Assembly: GCA_019358855.1 (NCBI GenBank)
Contig: JAHHII010000003.1
Location: forward strand, 124,001 to 188,000
DNA from: Timaviella obliquedivisa GSE-PSE-MK23-08B
Lineage (GTDB): Bacteria > Cyanobacteriota > Cyanobacteriia > Elainellales > Elainellaceae
Direction of reading: 5' to 3'
DNA: 64,000 nt
Shown here one piece after another: positions 55,896 to 64,000 of this stretch. Each line of letters starts with the position of its first letter. Position 1 is the first letter of the stretch. The notes under the pieces are model-generated. The model saw only the letters and a program-made list of their open reading frames with translations. It was not told where the DNA came from and did not search any database. Position numbers and translations under genes: made by a program.

Positions 55896-57113
55896 ATGAC
55901 ATCGAAAGTCTGTGCCGAAGCTCCGTCGATTGCACTTCGGCAGTTCTCCTGGGTTCTTCACCTTGGCAAAAAGTCGTGGTGGATGGCATTGTTAATTTGG
56001 CTCATTGCCGCTCCCGCTCATGCTGCTGCCCTAGAACTGCGCGTTGCCGTTGAGCGAGATGCCAGCCAGGTTAAAGTGGGTAGCTCAACCGATGCCGTCT
56101 TAAGAGATGTGGCGACGGACAAAGAAATCTCTCAGATTCCAGCCATGAACGCGATTGTGGCAGAGCCAAAAGCAGGGCTGGTGGCGTTCAGTCAGTTTCA
56201 AGCCGGGGCAATTTGGGTAGAACCTAGCAACGGCGGCTACGTTTTTGTGGGTGACAAGTGGTATCGCGGACGGGTGTTGGTGGTGCCTACAGACGGCGGA
56301 CTGACCGCAGTTAATTATGTGGATCTTGATCATTATCTCTATAGCGTGGTGGGCGGAGAAATGGGGTCGCGTTTCCCTATGGAAGCGCTGCGGGCACAGG
56401 CGATCGCCGCTCGTACTTACGCGCTTTACCAACGCCAAACCAGTGCCAACGATGTGTTTGATGTGGGTGACACAACTCAATGGCAGTACTACGATGGGCT
56501 AGATCTAGAAACTGCCGAAACGAGAGCCGCCGTCGATTCTACCCAAGACATCGTTTTGACCTACAACAGTCAAATCATTAACGCTGTCTTTAGTGCTTGT
56601 TCAGGCGGACGCACCCAAAACTCTGAAGATGTTTGGACTAGTGCATTGCCTTATCTGCGGGGTGTAGAAGACTATGACTTGACGGTTACTCAAGCTTTAG
56701 CAAGCTGCCAATGGACAATGGATGTTTCAGCCCAAAAGCTGAAGCAAGCTGTGTCTAATATTGGCGACATTAAAGGCTATACGGCTGAACCTTCCTCAAA
56801 CGGTAAGATTGCTCAAATTAAGTTTATTGGCACTAGTGGCGATCGCACCCTGACAGGCAATCAGCTTAGAGAAGCCTTAGGGCTAAGGGGGATTCCCTCA
56901 CAAGTTGCAGTGACTCAAACTCAGCCCGTTGCGAGTGCAGGAAATCCACCCGTGGTACCTTCCGCGTTTCGGTTTAGTGGTGGTGGCTATGGTCACGGCA
57001 TTGGGCTAAGTCAGTGGGGTGCTTTTGGGATGGCGCAGATGGGTAAAAACTACGCGGAAATTTTGCTGCATTACTACACTGGGGTGAAGTTGGCGAAGCT
57101 AGAGGTTAACTAG
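55896..57113 (+). CDS. SpoIID/LytB-domain protein, probable lytic transglycosylase-type
   Basis: 405 residues. A hydrophobic N-terminal segment (WWMALLIWLIAAPAHAAALE, about residues 30-50) is a signal peptide or anchor. The SpoIID domain (about residues 140-400) includes YSVVGGEMGSRFPMEALRAQ and the C-terminal GGGYGHGIGLSQWGAFGMAQ. SpoIID enzymes cut denuded peptidoglycan glycan strands. ATG 55896 is chosen with AGGA nine bases upstream; the frame extends to a GTG at 55875. Confidence 0.9.
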   Translation: MTSKVCAEAPSIALRQFSWVLHLGKKSWWMALLIWLIAAPAHAAALELRVAVERDASQVKVGSSTDAVLRDVATDKEISQIPAMNAIVAEPKAGLVAFSQFQAGAIWVEPSNGGYVFVGDKWYRGRVLVVPTDGGLTAVNYVDLDHYLYSVVGGEMGSRFPMEALRAQAIAARTYALYQRQTSANDVFDVGDTTQWQYYDGLDLETAETRAAVDSTQDIVLTYNSQIINAVFSACSGGRTQNSEDVWTSALPYLRGVEDYDLTVTQALASCQWTMDVSAQKLKQAVSNIGDIKGYTAEPSSNGKIAQIKFIGTSGDRTLTGNQLREALGLRGIPSQVAVTQTQPVASAGNPPVVPSAFRFSGGGYGHGIGLSQWGAFGMAQMGKNYAEILLHYYTGVKLAKLEVN

Positions 57114-57165
57114 AAGGATGAAGTGAGCCGCGATCGCCCATTGCTGGCTGAGCTAAACTGAGGAC

Positions 57166-58878
57166 ATGACCTCCGAGATTAAAGCCCTACCGACCGAAGT
57201 CATTCACCTCATGGCGGCTGGAGAAGTGATTGACTCCTTAGCGGCGGTGGTTCGAGAACTGGCGGAAAACGCTCTGGATGCAGGCGCAACCCGAATTAGC
57301 ATTGGGCTATGGCTCGATCAATGGCGGGTTCGTGTTGCCGACAATGGCAAAAGCATGGCGATCGCGGATCTGCACCAAGCCGCCATGCCCCATAGCACTA
57401 GCAAAATTCAACGCAAAAGCGATCTTTGGCAGATCTCTAGCCTGGGCTTCCGAGGTGAAGCGCTGCATAGCCTCGCTCAACTTTCTGACCTAGAAATTTG
57501 TAGCCGCCCTAACAAAAAAGATGAAGGCTGGCATGTCGCTTACAATCACCAAGGCAACCCGGTTGAGGTCAAAACTCTGGCGATCGCTCCTGGCACGATC
57601 GTCACTGCTAGTCAAATCTTCGGTAATTGGCTCCCTCGCCGCCAAAGCGTGCCTCCTTCAACACAACAGTTACGCACCATTCAACTTACCGTGCAGCATC
57701 TGGCACTCTGCCATCCTCACGTTACTTGGCAAGTCGAGCAGAGCGATCGCCCCTGGTTTGTTCTGTGGGCAAGCCCCTCTCCACAGCAAATTTTGCCGCA
57801 AATTCTACGGGAAGTAGAAAGCACCGACCTGAGAGAAATCAGTCTTGTGGATCAACCCAATGAGGCAGATTTGCTTTCCTTGCCTGATCAAGCTCCAGGA
57901 ATTTATCTGCTGCTAGGCTTACCCGATCGCTGCCATCGCCATCGCCCCGACTGGGTAAAGGTTGCAGTCAATGGTCGCGTCGTCAAAGTCCCTGAACTAG
58001 AGCAAACTATCTTTAGTAGTCTACGGCGCACTCTTCCCCGCGATCGCCATCCCGTTTGCTTTGTCCATCTTCAGGTTCCAACCGAGCAAATAGACTGGAA
58101 TCGCCATCCTGCTAAAACCGAGATTTATTTACAAAATTTGGCAGACTGGCAAGAGCAAATTAGTCAAGCGATCGCCCAGACTCTTCAGCTTAGCTCTAGC
58201 ATTCCTGACTCTCTCTACACTTCACGAGTCAGTACCCTGATTAAAGCCGCCGAAGCTCAAGGAAACTATGGTGTCAATTCGAGCACGAGTCAATCGGCTA
58301 CAGATAGTTCTACAGGTAGTTTTACAGAGAGTTCAGTTGCAGCTTTTAGAGCGATCGCACAAGTCCGGCAAATGTATATTTTGGTCGAGCATTCTAGCGG
58401 CATGTGGCTTGTAGAACAGCATATTGCCCACGAAAGAGTCCTGTATGAGGAATTGCGCGATCGCTGGCAGCTAGTTCCTGTAGAACCACCCGTCACACTC
58501 AGCCAACTTTCCGCAGCGCAGATCCAACAGCTTGAACGCATTGGCATTCTCGTTGAACCCTTTGGTGAACAGCTTTGGGCAGCCCGCACTGTCCCTCTCT
58601 CCCTTGCACAACGCCAAGACTGCGCCGATGCTTTAGTAGAACTGAGCCAAGGCGGAGATTTAGAATCTGCTCTGGTTGCTACTGCCTGCCGCACCGCCAT
58701 TCGCAATGGCACACCGCTTTCCCTATCCGAGATGCAAAACTTAATCGAGCAGTGGCAAGCTACCCGCAACCCACGCACCTGTCCCCACGGTCGTCCAATT
58801 TATCTGCCCTTAGAAGAATCCAGCTTATCGCGGTTTTTCCGGCGGCATTGGGTAGTGGGTAAGAGCCACGGGATTTAG
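57166..58878 (+). CDS. mutL: DNA mismatch repair protein MutL
   Basis: 570 residues. The GHL ATPase domain has MAAGEVIDSLAAVVRELAEN, ADNGKSMAIADL and SLGFRGEALHSLAQL. The C-terminal domain has EQHIAHERVLYEEL and NPRTCPHGRPIYLPL, which match the endonuclease-type MutL metal site (QHxxxE and CPHGRP). The second glycine of the usual DNGxGI is serine (DNGKSM), an unusual substitution. MutS is elsewhere. Confidence 0.94.
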   Translation: MTSEIKALPTEVIHLMAAGEVIDSLAAVVRELAENALDAGATRISIGLWLDQWRVRVADNGKSMAIADLHQAAMPHSTSKIQRKSDLWQISSLGFRGEALHSLAQLSDLEICSRPNKKDEGWHVAYNHQGNPVEVKTLAIAPGTIVTASQIFGNWLPRRQSVPPSTQQLRTIQLTVQHLALCHPHVTWQVEQSDRPWFVLWASPSPQQILPQILREVESTDLREISLVDQPNEADLLSLPDQAPGIYLLLGLPDRCHRHRPDWVKVAVNGRVVKVPELEQTIFSSLRRTLPRDRHPVCFVHLQVPTEQIDWNRHPAKTEIYLQNLADWQEQISQAIAQTLQLSSSIPDSLYTSRVSTLIKAAEAQGNYGVNSSTSQSATDSSTGSFTESSVAAFRAIAQVRQMYILVEHSSGMWLVEQHIAHERVLYEELRDRWQLVPVEPPVTLSQLSAAQIQQLERIGILVEPFGEQLWAARTVPLSLAQRQDCADALVELSQGGDLESALVATACRTAIRNGTPLSLSEMQNLIEQWQATRNPRTCPHGRPIYLPLEESSLSRFFRRHWVVGKSHGI

Positions 58879-58883
58879 ACGGG

Positions 58884-59156
58884 CTAGACACTAGTAGGGG
58901 CGATCGCTGTTAACTCAAAGCAATAATTCTCAATCACCGGGTTCGACAAAAGCTGATCACACATTACGTCAAGCTGCTGCCGAGCCGCCATCTCATCTGT
59001 GGCTTGCAGCTTCACCTCAATGTACTTACCAATGCGAACCTGCTCCACATTGTCATAGCCCATGTGCTTCAAGCCAGCCTGAACCGCCGTTCCTGCTGGG
59101 TCAAGCACCGAAGCACGAAGCGTAACGTAGATACGAGCGTGATAGTTTTGAGACAT
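58884..59156 (-). CDS. purS: Phosphoribosylformylglycinamidine synthase subunit PurS
   Basis: 90 residues beginning MSQNYHARIYVTLRASVLDP. PurS bridges PurL and PurQ in purine biosynthesis. The core includes GLKHMGYDNVEQVRIGKYIE. The start ATG at 59156 is the family start; the frame reaches 59198. purQ, often next to purS, is not adjacent: the downstream neighbour is mutL, convergent, 5 bases away. Confidence 0.95.
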   Translation of the reverse strand: MSQNYHARIYVTLRASVLDPAGTAVQAGLKHMGYDNVEQVRIGKYIEVKLQATDEMAARQQLDVMCDQLLSNPVIENYCFELTAIAPTSV

Positions 59157-59282
59157 GGGTGATAACAGCGGCAATAAGAGACGGAATAACATGGACAATT
59201 CTAAAGCAAAATCTTAAGCAAAACTGACAGGCGATCGACCGATTAAAATAGACAAAAAGCCAGGATAGACTGCTGCATTGTC

Positions 59283-59669
59283 ATGAAAACCCAAAGAACT
59301 CGGAGCCAGGAACGCATTCTTACATTGCTAAAAAGCTTAAAGCAAGCAATTTCTGCTCAAGATATTTATATTAAACTGCGCGAGGGCAAAGACAGTATGG
59401 GGCTTGCCACTGTTTACCGCTCGTTGGAAACATTGAAGCTAGAGGGCGTAGTGCAGGTCAGAACAGTAGCTAATGGGGAATCGCTCTATAGCACTGTTAA
59501 GGAAGATAAGCATCATCTCACTTGCTTACAATGTGGCGCATCCATTCCCATTCACGAATGTCCTGTTCATGAGTTAGAGAACCAGCTTCACCAATCCCAT
59601 CAGTTCAAGATTTTCTACCACACTCTAGAGTTTTTTGGGCTTTGTGAAGCCTGTCAGGTTGTGCCTTAA
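59283..59669 (+). CDS. Fur-family metal-responsive repressor, possibly Zur
   Basis: 128 residues. A winged-helix N-terminal half (RSQERILTLLKSLKQAISAQ, GLATVYRSLETLKLEG) binds DNA. The C-terminal half has the structural zinc pairs CLQCG and CEAC and the metal-sensing histidines (HHLTCLQC, HSFSHQF-like region HQSHQFKIFYH). The ECPVHELE stretch and the short length point to the Zur (zinc) branch rather than FurA or PerR, but this needs alignment. The gene is divergent from purS. Confidence 0.88.
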   Translation: MKTQRTRSQERILTLLKSLKQAISAQDIYIKLREGKDSMGLATVYRSLETLKLEGVVQVRTVANGESLYSTVKEDKHHLTCLQCGASIPIHECPVHELENQLHQSHQFKIFYHTLEFFGLCEACQVVP

Positions 59670-59788
59670 ATATTGTGCCTTAGATCAGGAAGTATTCATG
59701 TTCCACCGCAAGATCTGGAACGTTTCGACTTGTCATTGGGCATTGGGCATGAATTAATAGCAGGTGACCTTTAGAAAAATCGGGCGAT

Positions 59789-60502
59789 ATGAAAGGGTTA
59801 CTGGACAAGGCAGCCAAAAAAATTGAGAGTATGGTGCCGGAATACTCGGTGATTGGAGAATCTATCTTTTTTGATAAGTCACAGTTTCCTTGGGCAGATG
59901 AGTTAGAGGCGAATTGGAAAGTGATTCGTCAAGAGCTAGATCGAGTTTTGGAATATGCAGATTCGTTGCCCAATTTCCAAGATATTTCTCCTCGGCAAAC
60001 CCGGATCGCCAATGATAATCTTTGGAAGACTTTCTTCTTCTATGGCTTTGGGTTTAAGGCGCAGAAGAACTGCGATCGCTGCCCTGAAACTACGAAGCTG
60101 CTCAGCAAGATTCCAGGTCTCAAAGTTGCGTTTTTCTCTATCCTTGCTCCTGGCAAACATATTCCTGAACACCGAGGCAAACACAAAGGACTCATTCGCT
60201 ACCACCTAGCGCTAAAAGTTCCTGAACCGAGAGAGGCTTGCCGCATTCGTTTAGCCGATCAGATTGCTTACTGGGAAGAAGGAAAGAGTCTGATTTTTGA
60301 TGACACTTATTACCACGAGGTTTGGAACGATACCAATGATTATCGAGTGGTGCTATTCCTCGATATTGCTCGTCCGCTCCGGTTTCCGTTGTCGTTGGTT
60401 AACTGGCTGGTCAATAGCGCGATCGCCTTTTCTCCGATCGTGCAAGTCGCTAAGGGCAATCAAGAGAGTTGGGAGAAACAGTTTGAGGAATTGTTGAAGT
60501 AG
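59789..60502 (+). CDS. Aspartyl/asparaginyl beta-hydroxylase-family dioxygenase
   Basis: 237 residues, cupin-fold iron and 2-oxoglutarate-dependent oxygenase of the family that includes LpxO and aspartyl hydroxylase. The conserved PGKHIPEHRGKHKGLIRYHL and IFDDTYYHEVWNDTNDYRVV give the histidines and arginine of the iron/2-oxoglutarate site. No signal peptide at the start, but a hydrophobic segment lies near residue 205 (FPLSLVNWLVNSAIAF). Substrate unknown. Confidence 0.88.
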   Translation: MKGLLDKAAKKIESMVPEYSVIGESIFFDKSQFPWADELEANWKVIRQELDRVLEYADSLPNFQDISPRQTRIANDNLWKTFFFYGFGFKAQKNCDRCPETTKLLSKIPGLKVAFFSILAPGKHIPEHRGKHKGLIRYHLALKVPEPREACRIRLADQIAYWEEGKSLIFDDTYYHEVWNDTNDYRVVLFLDIARPLRFPLSLVNWLVNSAIAFSPIVQVAKGNQESWEKQFEELLK

Positions 60503-60582
60503 GAACTCAGCAGTTGTTGCCAGATTGAGTCGCCCCATTAAGCTATTAATAATATGTTCTCAATCACGCGCTAGGTAAGGGT

Positions 60583-61016
<434 letters not shown>

Positions 61017-61083
61017 TTACATTCCTGTTCAATGCTCTTTGAGTACAGCGGGAATGCATCCTTTGCAATCCTAAATGCGATCG

Positions 61084-61611
61084 CTATTCCAGTCTAAAGA
61101 AATGGACTTTACCAGCGCGATCGCCCGCCACTAGGGTTTTGGCGTCGGGTGCAACAGCGCAGCAGTAGAAAAGGGATATCCCCAATGAAGTTAGCAATGC
61201 TCTGTCCCTTTTATAGATCCCAAAGCTTTAAAGTCTGATCATATGATGCAGAGAGAATTTGCTTGCCATTGGGCATCACTGCCACAGCCATGATACTGAT
61301 ATTTCCCTCTATAGCGTGGAGCACTATGCCTTGCTCAAGATCCCAGAGAATTATGACACCGTCCTCTGATGAAGAGAGGGCGCTCTTGCCATCAGGCAGC
61401 ACTGCTACAGATAAGGCTATATCGTTATGTTCCTGCCATATTTGAAGCATCACGCCTTGCTCAAGATCCCAGAGAATTAGAGTTGTGTCAGCCGAAGCAG
61501 AAAGAGCACGCTTGCCATCAGGTGATGTTGCCACAGAACTGATCCAATCGCTATGTCCCTTTGAAGTCTGGAGCACTATACCTTGCTCAAGATCCCAGAT
61601 TTTTAGAGTTT
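61084..61611 (-). pseudogene. C-terminal remnant of a WD40 (NACHT-WD40-like) protein, frameshifted
   Basis: Three WD40 repeats (GHSDWISSVATSPDGKRALS, then two more ending LWDLEQG) are read from 61611 to about 61211, where the frame stops after LKLWDL. A +1 shift there opens RDRALLTSLGISLFYCCAVA, then PDAKTLVAGDRAGKVHFFRL and a stop at 61084. That tail is the standard C-terminus of cyanobacterial NACHT/NB-ARC-WD40 proteins. The 5' end breaks at about 61615, at a palindromic repeat, so the bulk of the protein is gone. Confidence 0.82.
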
Positions 61612-61615
61612 TATG

Positions 61616-61682
61616 AATTCAAAATGCAAAGTTCAACGTTCAAAAAACCCATTTTGAATTGATCATTTTGAACTTTGCATTC
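61616..61682. repeat. Palindromic repeat at the WD40 remnant boundary
   Basis: AATGCAAAGTTCAA (61623-61636) is an exact inverted copy of TTGAACTTTGCATT (61668-61681), with a second inner inverted pair TTCAAAA (61639-61645) and TTTTGAA (61652-61658). Short AT-rich palindromes of this kind are scattered in cyanobacterial genomes. It marks the break of the WD40 gene. Confidence 0.7.
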
Positions 61683-62350
61683 CTCCCCCCTCCTCCTGGG
61701 AACGCTAAAACCACGGTTTCTTAATCCAGAAAACCATTATTTTCCACACAAGCGCACCATCATCATGTAATAAGACTTTAACCAACGACACTGCTCCCGC
61801 AAACGCAACCCCAACCAACGGCACAACTGCCCCTCACGACAGCGCAACGATCGCCTCCATAACTTCCGCTGCCTCAATCACCGATCGCGATCGCGATACG
61901 GCTCTATCCCTCATCGCCCAGTTACGAGAACAACTCCCAATGCTGCAAGACTTGACAGCAGAAACGCGCAAATCTTTGTCAGGGATGGGCGACAAGAACC
62001 GAGCTTTTGCAGGAAAAGTTCTGGATGTAATTTCCCAAAACTCCGACTTCTTACCGCGAGCGTTCGAGGTTGAGCAATTGCGCCAAGACCTAGCCACCTT
62101 CGATCGCCTCTCCACAATTCAAATGGGGCTAACCCAACTCCACGACTTAATTGATGCCACTCTGATTGCAACAGGTAGCGATGCTTATGCCCAGGCTCTT
62201 GAGGCGTATCGCTATGCCAAAGCCAGTGGTCAGGGTGCCAGTCTAGAAGCAATGATGGCAGACATGAGTCAACACTTTGCCCGTAAGCCAAAGAAGTCGA
62301 AGGAAGCAGAACCAGCAGGGGTACAACCAAAAATGACAGCGGGTTTATAG
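61683..62350 (+). CDS. Conserved hypothetical protein, apparently 5'-truncated
   Basis: From ATG 61940 it reads 136 residues (MLQDLTAETRKSLSGMGDKN), but the same frame continues upstream without a stop to about 61710, adding a T/A/P-rich N-terminus and REQLP directly before MLQD, which looks like part of the family. No ATG, GTG or TTG exists in the upstream part. The family is known from many bacteria as a protein of unknown function with a helical core (FEVEQLRQDLATFDRLSTIQ). Its true start may have been lost at the palindromic repeat. Confidence 0.55.
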
Positions 62351-62563
62351 CTAAAATTTGGGAAGGTTTCACTCATAGAGCGATCGCTTCCGCAACAAAA
62401 CACTCCTGAGTTTGTAAAAGATGTGAATGCGATCGCTTTAAGAGTGCTGTGTTGGGCAATTAGAAAAGGTCATGATCACAATGGAAGTGCTCAATCGGGC
62501 GATTGTAGGGGTCTGATTCACAATTGCAAAGGTAAGGATTCCATTTTTTATGATCTCACCCGC

Positions 62564-63745
62564 CTATCCCATCCTTTTCTGAGGATTCTCGATCAAGCTA
62601 ACAAAACTCGCAACCATCGCCAGACCTGCGGTTGCATAGAAAACGGTAGGCAACCCTGCATAGTTCCAAACAAGTCCTAATAGCACTGGAGAAATAAACT
62701 GCCCCAAAGAGTTACACCCAGTCCCGATCGCCAACACGCTAGTTCTCAGTTCTGGCGGCGATTCGATCGCGAGAGCATCGTAAAGATTAGGGGTGATAAT
62801 GCCAAACCCAACGCCAAAAAGAACGGCAGCAGGAATGATCAGGTAAAGCTGAGTGAGAACAGGAATGGTCGCTAGCGTCATCGCCATGAAGCTAAAGCCT
62901 AACGCGATCGCCCTGGCTTGCCCCAATTGTCGAGAAACCTGACTCGCCCCAAAAGCCGATACTAAAACAACTCCGACCAACCGAACTGCCAGAACAAACC
63001 CATTAAGCTGAGGGTCAGCCCCGATCGCCTCTTTAAGATACAAAGGCGTATAGATCACTACAGCGTAGACAATCGCGGCTGCCACCATAATAAATAAATA
63101 GAGCCGCAAAACGTTAGGTTGAACCAAAACTCTCCGCAATTTCTTCGTATCGCCTTCAATGACCGAGGAAGATCGCGTTGATTTTTTCAGAAAAACAGCA
63201 GCCACGATCGCCATGGGCAACCCCAGACCATAGATGTAAAAAGCGTGTTGCCAGTGAGTTTGCCCGACCCATCCGCTTAGCAGAGGACAGACGATCGCCG
63301 AAGTCGCCATAGCACTGGTGGCATAGCCCAAAATACGAGTCCTTGCTTCACCATCGTACATACTGCCCAAAAAACCAATCGTTGCTGCCGCAACGCCACC
63401 ACTGGCAACGCCCAGTATCGCCCGACTCAGAATTAAAGCCGAAAAATTAGTCAGGAAAGCCGGCGCAGTTCCAGCGATCGCATACAGCAGCAAACAGGGC
63501 AGCATGACTCTGAGCTTGCCAACTCGGTCTGCCAAAATTCCAAACAACGGCGTAGAAAGGGCGCTGGTCAGAGCATGAGTGCTGACCAACATACCCACCC
63601 ATTGAGGATCTAGCACCAGTTCCAGCTTCATTTCAGGCAACACCGTTGGCACAACACCCCCCGACATCGTGGTTAGCCAACCAGTAGCGAGTAGAATCAA
63701 AAATTGGTAAAACCGTTCTTGCTTAACGGGTTGTAAAGTTATCAA
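62564..63745 (-). CDS. MFS transporter
   Basis: 393 residues, 12 predicted membrane helices. The motif LFGILADRVGKLRVML between helices 2 and 3 is the major facilitator signature. It resembles the DHA/AraJ-like efflux branch, but no substrate can be assigned. An 18-bp palindrome sits 36 bases upstream of its ATG. Confidence 0.9.
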   Translation of the reverse strand: MITLQPVKQERFYQFLILLATGWLTTMSGGVVPTVLPEMKLELVLDPQWVGMLVSTHALTSALSTPLFGILADRVGKLRVMLPCLLLYAIAGTAPAFLTNFSALILSRAILGVASGGVAAATIGFLGSMYDGEARTRILGYATSAMATSAIVCPLLSGWVGQTHWQHAFYIYGLGLPMAIVAAVFLKKSTRSSSVIEGDTKKLRRVLVQPNVLRLYLFIMVAAAIVYAVVIYTPLYLKEAIGADPQLNGFVLAVRLVGVVLVSAFGASQVSRQLGQARAIALGFSFMAMTLATIPVLTQLYLIIPAAVLFGVGFGIITPNLYDALAIESPPELRTSVLAIGTGCNSLGQFISPVLLGLVWNYAGLPTVFYATAGLAMVASFVSLIENPQKRMG

Positions 63746-63780
63746 GGGAGTCCTTCGTGGAATGCAATAGACAGGTGCAA

Positions 63781-63798
63781 CTTAGATTTAAATCTAAG
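63781..63798. promoter_or_regulatory. 18-bp perfect palindrome upstream of the MFS gene
   Basis: CTTAGATTTAAATCTAAG is its own reverse complement and lies 36-53 bases before the MFS start codon, in the expected promoter region. It has the form of an operator for a dimeric regulator such as TetR or MarR. No regulator gene is adjacent. Confidence 0.5.
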
Positions 63799-63828
63799 CT
63801 TATTTTGAGTTTCTACGGGCTGACAGCA

Positions 63829-63850
63829 GGTGCAGTTTAGGAACTGCACC
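63829..63850. repeat. Hairpin-forming inverted repeat
   Basis: GGTGCAGTT (63829-63837) and AACTGCACC (63842-63850) around TAGG. It lies beyond the MFS promoter palindrome; no gene is supported between it and the right edge. Confidence 0.55.
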
Positions 63851-64000
63851 TTGACCTTGCTCAAGTGCCCCTTGCTCAACTGCCATCCGATAGGGAAGGT
63901 TAGTTTCCCCTCAGAACCTCTGTTTGTGACTGCCAGAACCCTGGCTGCCAGAACCTTAAGTGCCAGGAGCAAAACCTGCACATTAGGGCTTGTCAAGCCC

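Noticed and set aside
63742-63996. Minus-strand frame upstream of the MFS gene
   Set aside because: It spans the operator-like palindrome and a hairpin, has no recognisable domain, and overlaps the MFS start.

Overview
The window is chromosomal DNA from a cyanobacterium. Photosystem I genes (psaI, psaL), the photosystem II operon psbEFLJ with rubA and ycf48 upstream, an allophycocyanin-type phycobilisome subunit (apcF), menB, and a glnA promoter with a textbook NtcA site all say so. The HIP1 octamer GCGATCGC, or its core CGATCG, occurs throughout genes and spacers. The housekeeping proteins look like those of filamentous Leptolyngbya-like cyanobacteria, but the genus cannot be fixed from sequence reading alone.

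Layout. 1-4.3 kb: a membrane protein cut by the window edge, a small conserved protein, glmM, thrC and a MoaD/ThiS-like protein. 4.3-9.8 kb: a fusion of a periplasmic solute-binding domain with a TRIC cation channel; divergent from it an ectoine-synthase-like cupin followed by a PP-loop ATPase; then a Cache-HAMP receptor with no output domain. 9.8-18.6 kb (minus strand): universal stress protein, recF, a large coiled-coil/TPR protein, a Uma2-type nuclease, secD-secF and a small outer-membrane beta-barrel protein. 19.3-27.4 kb: flavin-type oxidase, two small cyanobacterial proteins, apcF, glnA and a GH57-like protein. Two short IS903-like MITEs lie here, one with a perfect 9-bp target duplication. 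28-29.2 kb: two adjacent type II toxin-antitoxin pairs. 29.2-32.9 kb: rpmG-rpsR-RNase R operon and menB. 33-38.1 kb: secreted and surface proteins (peptidoglycan-binding/SLH, M28 peptidase, RTX lipase-like) and an HTH protein. 38.3-47.8 kb: uvrB, an ATPase/TPR gene pair, a decayed nirD, a CPBP protease, a two-domain histidine phosphatase that appears to start at CTG, and a dihydroorotase-like protein lacking metal ligands. 48-55.6 kb: psaI-psaL facing the rubA-ycf48-psbEFLJ cluster, then lspA, bioY and rnz. 55.9-60.5 kb: SpoIID-like protein, mutL, purS, a Fur-family regulator and an Asp/Asn hydroxylase-like protein. 60.5-64 kb: a degraded accessory patch with orphan antitoxins, a frameshifted WD40 C-terminus, a palindromic repeat, a 5'-truncated hypothetical gene and an MFS transporter.

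The best candidates for undescribed biology are the solute-binding/TRIC fusion (possibly a ligand-gated cation channel built like bacterial glutamate receptors but with a different pore), the orphan EctC-like plus PP-loop ATPase pair, and the ATPase/TPR pair. No tRNA, rRNA or CRISPR array was recognised.
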